From Pseudolysinimonas_A sp965653335 (GTDB lineage: Bacteria; Actinomycetota; Actinomycetes; Actinomycetales; Microbacteriaceae): a stretch of DNA of 11,876 bases. Below, piece after piece: positions 6,630 to 11,876 of this stretch. Below the pieces are notes generated by a model. It was not told the DNA's origin, ran no database searches, and worked only from the letters and a program-made list of their open reading frames with translations. The translations under genes and the position numbers were made by a program. The number at the start of each line of letters is the position of its first letter. Position 1 is the first letter of the stretch. The stretch spans positions 1-11,876 of the forward strand of contig CBFGZU010000061.1 in the NCBI GenBank assembly GCA_965653335.1, in the 5' to 3' direction.

Positions 6630-7882
6630 ACCGGACCTTCGAGCGTTCGCTCCGGCGCCGCATCGGCGCGCGGGCGGCGCACCACGTCGGCGAGGGCCAC
6701 GACCGCCCAGGCGAATAGGGCGATGTAGAGCACATTGCGCGCCGTGAGGACGAGCACCATGGCCGGCTGCGGCACCCCGAGAAGTTCGTGGTACAGGTAC
6801 GGGTAGAACGTCTGCGTCAACGCGGCGATGCACAGCCCCACCACCGCGGGCACCCGGAACGGGCGGCCGCGACCGGATGCGGCGGTGATCAGACCGAAGA
6901 CGATCGGCACCGCGAGCCAGGTGACGAACTGCGGAGAGCCGACCTTGTTGAAGATGATCATCGCGAGGGTGAGCGCGAGCGCGAGCGGGGGCAGCACGTC
7001 ACCGGGGTCGCGCCCGCGCCGGGTCGCGAGCAGCCCGAGCCCGAGGAGCACGAGTGCGACGAGGCCGAGCAGCGGCGTCGCGACGAGAGCGGCTTCGAGC
7101 ACTCCGTCGCCGTGCAACTGGAAGGTGAGGATCGTGGTGTCGTAGTAGACCCGGCTGTGCCCCGACCCGAGGCTCGCGTCCCACATCCAGGGCGTCGCGA
7201 TGACCGACTCGATCTGAAGACCGCGCCCCGTCTGCTGGGTGACGAAACTGAACACGTTGCCGCCCGCGCCGAGAGCCAGGGCGACCATGAGCACCACGGC
7301 GCTCACGGCTGCAGCCCCCGCGATGACGCGACCGCGGTCGCGGAGCGCGACCACGACGGCGGCGACGAGTACCGCCGGCCACGCCTTCGTCCACGCGGCG
7401 ACCGTCAGCAGCGCTCCGCCGAGCGCCGGCCGGAGGGTCACGACGAGCATGCCGATGAGGGCGAGCGGCACCGTGATGGAGTCGATGCGACCGACCGCCA
7501 CCGGCCCGAGAGCGACGAGAAAGCCGAGCCACCACCATCCGGCGTGCACCATCCCGTGCCGTCGACCGACCGTGAGGATGACGGCGAAGGCGATCGCGTC
7601 GACGAGCATCACGAGGCTCAGCCAGGTGCTCGCGTACAGCTCGGGGCCGAGCGCGGCCGCCGCGATCATCGGGACGATCGCCAGGATCGGGTAGACCCAC
7701 ACGGTGTCGATCCCGACCCAACCGCGACCCTCGAACGCGTAGTCGACGATCCAGAATCGGTAGACGTTCGTCACGTCGCCGATCGGCTGCCCGGGAGCGT
7801 AGAGGGCGAGCATCCCGAGCCAGAGGTGGGCAAGCACGAATCCCGCCCAAAGTGCGATCGGACTTCTCACCGCCGCGTGCAC
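6602..7882 (-). CDS. GT87 (DUF2029-type) membrane mannosyltransferase
   Basis: A 426-residue polytopic membrane protein with about ten or eleven hydrophobic segments. It matches the GT-C fold GT87 family, which moves mannose from polyprenyl-phosphate-mannose to envelope glycolipids or glycans outside the membrane (PimE-like). Family marks are GDVTNVYRFW with D36, the likely catalytic acid; WVYPILAIVP; GRIDSI (132-137); AAWTKAWPAVL (K166); GRGLQIESV; and NKVGSPQFVTWL (312-323). The C-terminus is cytoplasmic and basic/acidic. The start is GTG (7882-7880). There is no Shine-Dalgarno sequence, but TACGCT at -12 to -7 suggests a leaderless mRNA. The acceptor cannot be told from sequence. The 3' end overlaps the convergent response regulator by 28 bases. 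Confidence 0.82.
   Translation of the reverse strand: MHAAVRSPIALWAGFVLAHLWLGMLALYAPGQPIGDVTNVYRFWIVDYAFEGRGWVGIDTVWVYPILAIVPMIAAAALGPELYASTWLSLVMLVDAIAFAVILTVGRRHGMVHAGWWWLGFLVALGPVAVGRIDSITVPLALIGMLVVTLRPALGGALLTVAAWTKAWPAVLVAAVVVALRDRGRVIAGAAAVSAVVLMVALALGAGGNVFSFVTQQTGRGLQIESVIATPWMWDASLGSGHSRVYYDTTILTFQLHGDGVLEAALVATPLLGLVALVLLGLGLLATRRGRDPGDVLPPLALALTLAMIIFNKVGSPQFVTWLAVPIVFGLITAASGRGRPFRVPAVVGLCIAALTQTFYPYLYHELLGVPQPAMVLVLTARNVLYIALFAWAVVALADVVRRPRADAAPERTLEGPVQKEPAGLS
6655..6669 (+). terminator. GC hairpin inside the convergent gene, possible terminator of the signalling operon
   Basis: GCGCCG-CAT-CGGCGC, a perfect six-base-pair stem with a three-base loop, 26 bases after the response-regulator stop. 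It lies within the coding end of the opposite glycosyltransferase. A second short repeat (GAGCG/CGCTC, 6641-6652) precedes it. There is no T-run. The function is inferred from position alone. Confidence 0.3.
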
Positions 7883-7888
7883 CCGATC

Positions 7889-7894
7889 AGCGTA
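7889..7894 (-). promoter_or_regulatory. -10 element of the GT87 gene
   Basis: TACGCT on the minus strand at -12 to -7 from the GTG. This spacing puts the transcription start at the start codon. No recognisable -35 is seen. Confidence 0.45.
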
Positions 7895-7920
7895 GCCGCG
7901 TCACGACGCACGCACGCCGG

Positions 7921-9282
7921 CTACCGCCAGCTGCGCGGCCCGCGGGTTCCCGCCGCGTAGCTATCGAGGGGAACGCGCCCGGCGCGCCACGCGGTGAGAA
8001 CGGGCGCCACGATGCGCCAGCACTCCTCGGCGATGTCGCCCCGCACCGAGAGGGTCGGGTCGCCGTCGAGCAGTTCGGCGAGCACCTCACCGTAAGCGCT
8101 CAGTTCGCTCGCCCCGAACTCGGCGCTCAGCGTGTCCCACTCCAGGTCGAAGGGGTCGTCGCGGCCGTTCGTCACGAGATCGAGGGACATCGTGGCGGGC
8201 TGGATGCCGATGCGCAACCGCGCCTGACGGCTCGGGCCGTGGAATCCGGTCGGGAGGTGGGGCACGTCGCGGAAGGTGAACACGACCTCCTGCCGCGGCT
8301 CGCCGATCGCCTTGCCCGACCGCAGCACGAAGGGCACCCCGGCCCAGCGCCAATTGTCGATCGCCACGGTCATCTCGGCGAGGGTCTCGGTTCCGCGCGC
8401 GGCGTCGACACCTTCCTCGCTCGCGTAGGCCGCGAGTTTGCGGCGACCGATCTTCCCGCCCGTGTAGCGGGCGCGCCGGCTCTCCGTGCCGTTCTTCGAC
8501 CAGGCGCGGGTGGCCCGCAGCAGTTGCGCCATCGATCCGCGCAGATCTTCGGAGCCGACGGTCGCCGGCGGTTCCATCGTGGCGAGCGCGAGCACGAGCA
8601 GCAGGTGGCTCTGGATCATGTCGACGAGCGCGCCGGCGCGGTCGTAGTACCCGGCTCGCCCTTCCAGGCCCAGGCTCTCTTCGATGTTGACCTCGACGTG
8701 CGCCACATTCTGCGCCGACAGCAGCGGTTCGAAGATGCGGTTCGCGAACCGTAGGCCGAGGAGGTTGATGACCGTCGACTTGCCGAGGAAGTGGTCGACC
8801 CGGAACACCTGCTCTTCGGGCACGAGCTGCTGCAGCAAACGGTTGAGGGCGCGCGCCGACGCCAGATCGGTGCCGAACGGCTTCTCGACGGCGAGCACGG
8901 TGCCGTTGGGGATCGGGATCGTCGCGAGGGCGCGGCAGGCGAGCACGGTCACGGCGGGGGGAAGGGCGAAGTAGAGCGCGACGCGACCTTTCGCCGCCGC
9001 GAGCACGCGACCGAGCGATGCGGCGTCGGTGACGTCGGCCTGAAGGTACTCCGACGATGACCTCACCCGTTCGGCGACCCGGGAGTCGACACCCGAGAAC
9101 GCCCGCGAGACGCGGCGCTTCCAGGCCGCGTCGCTCAACGGGTCCTGATCCACCCCGATCAGCCGGATGTCGTGGCCGCGTGCCGACGCCAGGAGCGACG
9201 CGAGCCCCGGCAGCAGCAGGCGCGATGTGAGGTCTCCCCCGGCACCGAGGATGACGAGGGTCTCGATGTGCGTTGAGGCCAC
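7921..9282 (-). CDS. Divergent glucose-6-phosphate dehydrogenase paralogue
   Basis: A 453-residue G6PD-family protein, which would oxidise a hexose 6-phosphate to its lactone. The Rossmann loop is GAGGDLTSRLLLPG (13-26). EKPFGTD has K134. The active-site segment RVDHFLGKSTVINLL has D163, H164 and K168. GYYDRAGALVDMIQSH supplies the base H226. The C-terminal SYAAGTRGP is typical. It is shorter than usual actinobacterial Zwf (about 500). Several conserved positions differ. GDLAKRKL becomes GDLTSRLL, losing the lysine linked to G6P binding. The second strand ends in IGVDQDP, with Asp and Gln where NADP enzymes carry Ser/Thr and Arg. The Glu of DHYLGKE is Ser. No opcA, tal, tkt or gnd lies nearby, so it is not the standard pentose-phosphate cluster. 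The start is GTG with TAGCGT at -12 to -7. An altered cofactor or substrate is inferred. Confidence 0.87.
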   Translation of the reverse strand: MASTHIETLVILGAGGDLTSRLLLPGLASLLASARGHDIRLIGVDQDPLSDAAWKRRVSRAFSGVDSRVAERVRSSSEYLQADVTDAASLGRVLAAAKGRVALYFALPPAVTVLACRALATIPIPNGTVLAVEKPFGTDLASARALNRLLQQLVPEEQVFRVDHFLGKSTVINLLGLRFANRIFEPLLSAQNVAHVEVNIEESLGLEGRAGYYDRAGALVDMIQSHLLLVLALATMEPPATVGSEDLRGSMAQLLRATRAWSKNGTESRRARYTGGKIGRRKLAAYASEEGVDAARGTETLAEMTVAIDNWRWAGVPFVLRSGKAIGEPRQEVVFTFRDVPHLPTGFHGPSRQARLRIGIQPATMSLDLVTNGRDDPFDLEWDTLSAEFGASELSAYGEVLAELLDGDPTLSVRGDIAEECWRIVAPVLTAWRAGRVPLDSYAAGTRGPRSWR

Positions 9283-9288
9283 CCCTCG

Positions 9289-9294
9289 ACGCTA
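9289..9294 (-). promoter_or_regulatory. -10 element of the G6PD paralogue
   Basis: TAGCGT on the minus strand at -12 to -7 from the GTG. A GAGGG touches the start codon, too close for use as a ribosome-binding site, so leaderless initiation fits better. Confidence 0.45.
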
Positions 9295-9327
9295 CCGGGA
9301 AGCACGCCGAAGTCTCCGGATGCGCGC

Positions 9328-9333
9328 TACTGT
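9328..9333 (+). promoter_or_regulatory. -10 element of the small membrane protein gene
   Basis: TACTGT at -14 to -9 from the ATG at 9342, with no Shine-Dalgarno sequence between. It faces the G6PD promoter across a 59-base divergent gap. Confidence 0.4.
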
Positions 9334-9341
9334 CTTGGCAC

Positions 9342-9701
9342 ATGACCGACGTGACGCCCCGACGCCGTTCTCGCGTCGGCATCGTCGCGCTCGTGCTGGC
9401 CGGGTTCGCCGCCGTCGCGCCGCTCGCGGCCTGGATCGTCGTCGCCGTCGTCGGTGCGGTCGAGTCGTCGCGGTTCGACGACGCCGTCTACGCCGGGTTT
9501 CTCGGCGGCATGATCGTCTTCCTCGGAACAGTCGCCCTGCTCTCCCCGGTCTCGCTCGTCGCCGCCGTGCTCGGCATCATCAGCCTCGTCCGCGCGGGCG
9601 GCAACGCGCCGGCGATCGTGGCGATCATCCTCGGCGTGGTCGGCTCCCTCGGCCTGTTCGGCCTGCCGGTCGTCCTGGCTGAGATCGTTCCCGGCTGGTA
9701 G
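9342..9701 (+). CDS. Small membrane protein of unknown function
   Basis: A 119-residue, very hydrophobic protein. A short basic N-terminus (TPRRRSR) is followed by membrane segments at about 12-39, 48-81 (one long or two short) and 90-113. The repeated pattern LVAAVLGIISLVRAGGN / AIVAIILGVVGSLGLF resembles DUF4190-type small membrane proteins, but I cannot assign it firmly. The frame is open further upstream to 9273, but that would run into the divergent G6PD start and add non-hydrophobic residues, so the ATG at 9342 is preferred. It is transcribed alone. The nearest downstream gene is convergent, and a strong hairpin lies 40 bases after the stop. Confidence 0.75.
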   Translation: MTDVTPRRRSRVGIVALVLAGFAAVAPLAAWIVVAVVGAVESSRFDDAVYAGFLGGMIVFLGTVALLSPVSLVAAVLGIISLVRAGGNAPAIVAIILGVVGSLGLFGLPVVLAEIVPGW

Positions 9702-9740
9702 GAATCGCGCGGTCGCCCCGGTACCCGACGAGAGAAAGCG

Positions 9741-9780
9741 GTGCCCGCCGCGGCGGATCAGGGAATGCGGCGGCGGGCAC
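9741..9780 (+). terminator. Strong hairpin after the small membrane protein
   Basis: A perfect 11-base-pair stem, GTGCCCGCCGC pairing with GCGGCGGGCAC, with an 18-base loop, beginning 40 bases after the stop. It is the most stable simple inverted repeat I see in the window. No T-run follows. Its place between convergent genes suits a terminator, possibly two-way. Confidence 0.6.
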
Positions 9781-9857
9781 CTCGCCGACCCGCGCATCAG
9801 ATCGCGAGAACGGCTAGAGGAGAGTGTCGCACGTAATTCTGTGAGCTCATTAATCCG

Positions 9858-9873
9858 TCCCCCGAGCCGGGGA
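9858..9873 (-). terminator. Short hairpin after the sugar kinase
   Basis: TCCCC/GGGGA stem of five base pairs with a six-base loop, 18 bases beyond the kinase stop on the minus strand. It is followed on that strand by an AT-rich stretch (CGGATTAATGAG). The stem is modest, so it is only a possible terminator. Confidence 0.35.
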
Positions 9874-9890
9874 CTGACAGACCGTGGTGT

Positions 9891-10811
9891 CTACCCGACC
9901 GGTCCCGCGAGGGCGATGACGCTCTCTCGGGTGAGTCCGGGATGCCGCGCTCCGGGCACGGTAGCGGTGAGGGCACCGGCCGCGGACCCCCACCGCACGG
10001 CCGTCGCGAGGGCGGCCCCCGCGGCGAGAGCCGCCGCGAAACCGCCCACGAAGGCATCCCCGGCTCCGACCGTGTCGATCGCATCGACCTCGAACGCCGG
10101 CAGGCTCGTCGCCGCGCCTCCCGCGGGAACGAACAACACACCCTGAGCACCGAGGGTGACGACGATGTCGGTACGGAGGCGGCTCGCGATGCCGGCCACG
10201 TCGTCCGCACCGGGGCCCGCGTCGAATCCGAACAGTTCCCGGGCTTCGACCTCGTTGACGACGAGGACGTCGACCGCATCGAGCACTCCCGTGACGCGAC
10301 GATCGAGCGGTGCCGCGTTGAGCACGATCCGCGCCCCGGCCTCGCGGGCGCGGGCGACCACCGACTGCACGACCGGGAGCGGTACCTCGAGCTGCACGAC
10401 GACGACATCGTGCGCGCGCATCTCGATCGCGGCGATGGTCGACACGGGCCACGCGGCGTTCGCCCCCGGGATGACGACGATCGTGTTCTCGCCGGCGCCG
10501 TCGACGGCGATGAGGGCGGTTCCCGACGGACCAGGCACCGTGCGGACGTCCGTCACGTCGACCCCGGCGGCCGCGAGGTCGTCGCGCAGCAGCGCCGCGG
10601 CGTCGTCGTCCCCGACGCACGCCACCATCGCGACGGTCACCCCGACGGGGGCGACCTTCGCGGCGGCGTGCGCCTGGTTGCCGCCCTTGCCGCCCGACAG
10701 GCGCGTGAGGCCGGTTCCGAGCACGGTCTCGCCGGGTCGGGGAAGATGGGCAACCCGGTAGAGCAGGTCGAGGTTGACGCTGCCGACGACGATCACCCGA
10801 CCGGAAGTCAC
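9891..10811 (-). CDS. rbsK: PfkB-family sugar kinase, ribokinase-like
   Basis: A 306-residue carbohydrate kinase, usual ribokinase length, which would phosphorylate ribose (or a similar sugar) at O5 with ATP in the cytoplasm. The N-terminal GSVNLDLLYRVAHLPRPGET and the first signature GGKGGNQAHAAAK (40-52) are ribokinase-typical. QLEVPLPVV (140-148) and NEVEA (186-190) follow. The second PfkB signature DTVGAGDAFVGGFA (246-259) holds catalytic D252 and the anion hole. The start is GTG with TAACCT at -12 to -7 and no Shine-Dalgarno sequence. No ribose transporter, rbsD or LacI regulator is adjacent, so the substrate is less certain than the family. Another pentose or a nucleoside is possible. 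It is divergent from the coiled-coil gene with 38 bases between. Confidence 0.87.
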   Translation of the reverse strand: MTSGRVIVVGSVNLDLLYRVAHLPRPGETVLGTGLTRLSGGKGGNQAHAAAKVAPVGVTVAMVACVGDDDAAALLRDDLAAAGVDVTDVRTVPGPSGTALIAVDGAGENTIVVIPGANAAWPVSTIAAIEMRAHDVVVVQLEVPLPVVQSVVARAREAGARIVLNAAPLDRRVTGVLDAVDVLVVNEVEARELFGFDAGPGADDVAGIASRLRTDIVVTLGAQGVLFVPAGGAATSLPAFEVDAIDTVGAGDAFVGGFAAALAAGAALATAVRWGSAAGALTATVPGARHPGLTRESVIALAGPVG

Positions 10812-10817
10812 CGCCCC

Positions 10818-10823
10818 AGGTTA
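10818..10823 (-). promoter_or_regulatory. -10 element of the sugar kinase gene
   Basis: TAACCT on the minus strand at -12 to -7 from the GTG, again consistent with a leaderless transcript. It lies in the 38-base gap shared with the divergent gene. Confidence 0.45.
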
Positions 10824-10849
10824 GGCCGCCGGGATGCTTGACTGGGAGC

Positions 10850-11671
10850 ATGGCGGATCGGCTGGCCGGCATCGCGGACGAGCTCTACGGCGTGCCGCCC
10901 GCCGGTTTCGTCGCGGAACGCGACGCCCGGGTGCGAGATCTCGCCGGTGACGCGGCGCTCGCGGCGCAAGTCAAGAGTCTGCGCAAACCCGCACCGGCGG
11001 CCGGGGTGGTCAATCTGATCGTGCGAGCGCGACGCGACGATCTCGAGCAGTTCCTCGCGCTCGGCGATGCCGTGCGAACCGCTCAGGAGTCGTTCGACCG
11101 CGAGGCGATCACCCGGCTCACCGCCCAGCGACGCGATCTCGTGACGGCGCTCGCGCGAGACGGCGCTCAGCTGGCTCGCGATGCGGGGCAGCAGGTGCCT
11201 GCCGGAGTGGTGGATGCCGTCGCGGCGACGCTCGACGCCGGTCTCGCCGACGCCGAAGCGGCCAACGCGATCCGCAGCGGCCGCCTGCTGCGCGGGCTGC
11301 AAGCCATCGGATTCGAGCCTGTCGACCTCGCCGAGGCGGTGGCGCTGCCCGAGGCGGGTTCGCGGGCCGCCCGGAAGCGCGAACCCGAGCGCCCCCGACC
11401 CCGAGCGATCGACGACGGGGATGCCGAACTGCGGCGGGCACGCGACCGAGCGGATGCCGTCGTCGCGCGGGCGGAACAGGAGGCGACCACGGCAGCCCGG
11501 GAGCTGAGCCGGCTCGAGAGTCGCGTGCGCGCGGCCCGCAAGGCTCTCGCCGCCGCGGAACGTGACGCCGGCACCCTCGAGCGTCGGCGGGAGGATGCCG
11601 ACCGCGCCCTGGGCTCGGCGCGCGCAGCGCTCGACGTCGCGAAGGCCCGGCGAGCGGACCTCGGAGGCTGA
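10850..11671 (+). CDS. Conserved actinobacterial-type protein with C-terminal coiled coil, unknown function
   Basis: A 273-residue soluble protein. The N-terminal half has the pattern ELYGVPPAGFVAERD, LAAQVKSLRKPAPAAGVVNL, RRDLVTALA and AIRSGRLLRGLQAIGF, which I recall from an uncharacterised, widespread actinobacterial protein type. I can name no function. Residues about 170-190 are a Pro/Arg-rich linker. From about 191 to the end there is a long Ala/Arg/Glu-rich helix of coiled-coil character (EQEATTAARELSRLESRV; ARKALAAAERDAGTLERR). There is no signal peptide or membrane segment. The start at ATG 10850 has GGGAG only one base away, which is too close; TTG 10838 in frame is the alternative. 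Its stop is directly followed by the convergent stop of the next gene. Confidence 0.72.
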   Translation: MADRLAGIADELYGVPPAGFVAERDARVRDLAGDAALAAQVKSLRKPAPAAGVVNLIVRARRDDLEQFLALGDAVRTAQESFDREAITRLTAQRRDLVTALARDGAQLARDAGQQVPAGVVDAVAATLDAGLADAEAANAIRSGRLLRGLQAIGFEPVDLAEAVALPEAGSRAARKREPERPRPRAIDDGDAELRRARDRADAVVARAEQEATTAARELSRLESRVRAARKALAAAERDAGTLERRREDADRALGSARAALDVAKARRADLGG

Positions 11672-11876
11672 CTACGCCACCAGATCGGGCCGTACGTCGA
11701 CCTCGTCACCCTGTCGGATGGCGCTCAACACGACATCGGCGGTCGAGAACTGCAGAACGTAGTCGCTCGCGGGGTCGCCGAAGAGCGCGATCCGATAGTT
11801 GTCGGCCGACCACTCCGAGCTGCCCGCGGCGGCGGCATCCAGGTCGGCGTCGGCGGCGATCAGCTCGGTGAGCTGC
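11672..11876 (-). CDS. Unrecognised protein, C-terminal end only
   Basis: Minus-strand frame open from the right edge to TAG at 11674-11672, giving 68 residues and ending in ...AIRQGDEVDVRPDLVA. Codon use is typical of the window (G/C at third positions), and the translation reads as a normal mixed alpha/beta protein, including SSEWSADNYRIALFGDP and DYVLQFSTADVVL. It is preceded by an Ala/Asp-rich segment. No motif I know is visible. It looks like a real gene running in from the right, because its stop sits exactly against the convergent stop at 11671. The N-terminus and size are unknown. Confidence 0.6.
   Translation of the reverse strand, partial: QLTELIAADADLDAAAAGSSEWSADNYRIALFGDPASDYVLQFSTADVVLSAIRQGDEVDVRPDLVA

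Noticed and set aside
6788..7960. Plus-strand 390-codon frame opposite the GT87 gene
   Set aside because: The translation is charged low-complexity sequence, while the minus strand encodes a coherent multi-span membrane protein with family motifs.
9836..9856. CRP/lac-operator-like TGTGAGCTCATTAAT
   Set aside because: Only one TGTGA half is present with no TCACA partner at the right spacing, and it lies between convergent 3' ends, where an activator site makes little sense.
9841..10146. GTG-started frame on the plus strand after an AGAGGAGAG stretch
   Set aside because: The purine-rich site is 17 bases from the GTG, too far, and the frame runs antisense to the sugar kinase with low-complexity product.
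1..11876. Mobile element, defence island, prophage, CRISPR, tRNA or rRNA
   Set aside because: No transposase, integrase, direct-repeat array, target duplication or tRNA cloverleaf was seen. Composition is uniform apart from small AT-rich patches.

Overview
The window is a stretch of ordinary-looking chromosome from a high-GC Gram-positive bacterium. The G/C-ending codon use, GTG starts, a metY/metX pair, a GT87-type polyprenol-sugar mannosyltransferase and several probable leaderless genes point to Actinobacteria, most likely Microbacteriaceae. This assignment comes from reading the sequence, not from a search. I see no tRNA, rRNA, CRISPR array, insertion sequence or phage gene, and no gene-free stretch longer than about 190 bases.

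Layout. Bases 1-1012 hold the C-terminal three quarters of O-acetylhomoserine sulfhydrylase (metY), and 2132-3337 hold homoserine O-acetyltransferase (metX). Together they make homocysteine from homoserine, acetyl-CoA and sulfide. Between them, on the opposite strand, sit an Rrf2-family regulator (2057-1548) and a cupin protein (1494-1015). A 27-bp imperfect palindrome lies between the divergent rrf2 and metX genes and covers the probable rrf2 promoter.

Bases 3476-6629 form a tightly packed three-gene signalling operon. It encodes a six-TM sensor histidine kinase, a second six-TM protein whose cytoplasmic half looks like a kinase without its catalytic motifs, and a NarL-type response regulator. 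The regulator overlaps the 3' end of a convergent GT87 membrane glycosyltransferase (7882-6602) by 28 bases.

Next come a divergent glucose-6-phosphate dehydrogenase paralogue (9282-7921) whose cofactor and substrate motifs look altered, a 119-residue membrane protein (9342-9701), a ribokinase-like sugar kinase (10811-9891), a coiled-coil protein of unknown function (10850-11671), and the C-terminal end of an unrecognised gene on the minus strand at the right edge.

The best candidates for something new are the kinase-like partner protein in the two-component operon, the Rrf2/cupin cassette with its operator inside the methionine locus, and the G6PD paralogue with NAD-type rather than NADP-type residues. 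Five genes also share a TANNNT -10 element placed 7-14 bases before the start codon with no usable Shine-Dalgarno sequence, which indicates leaderless transcripts.
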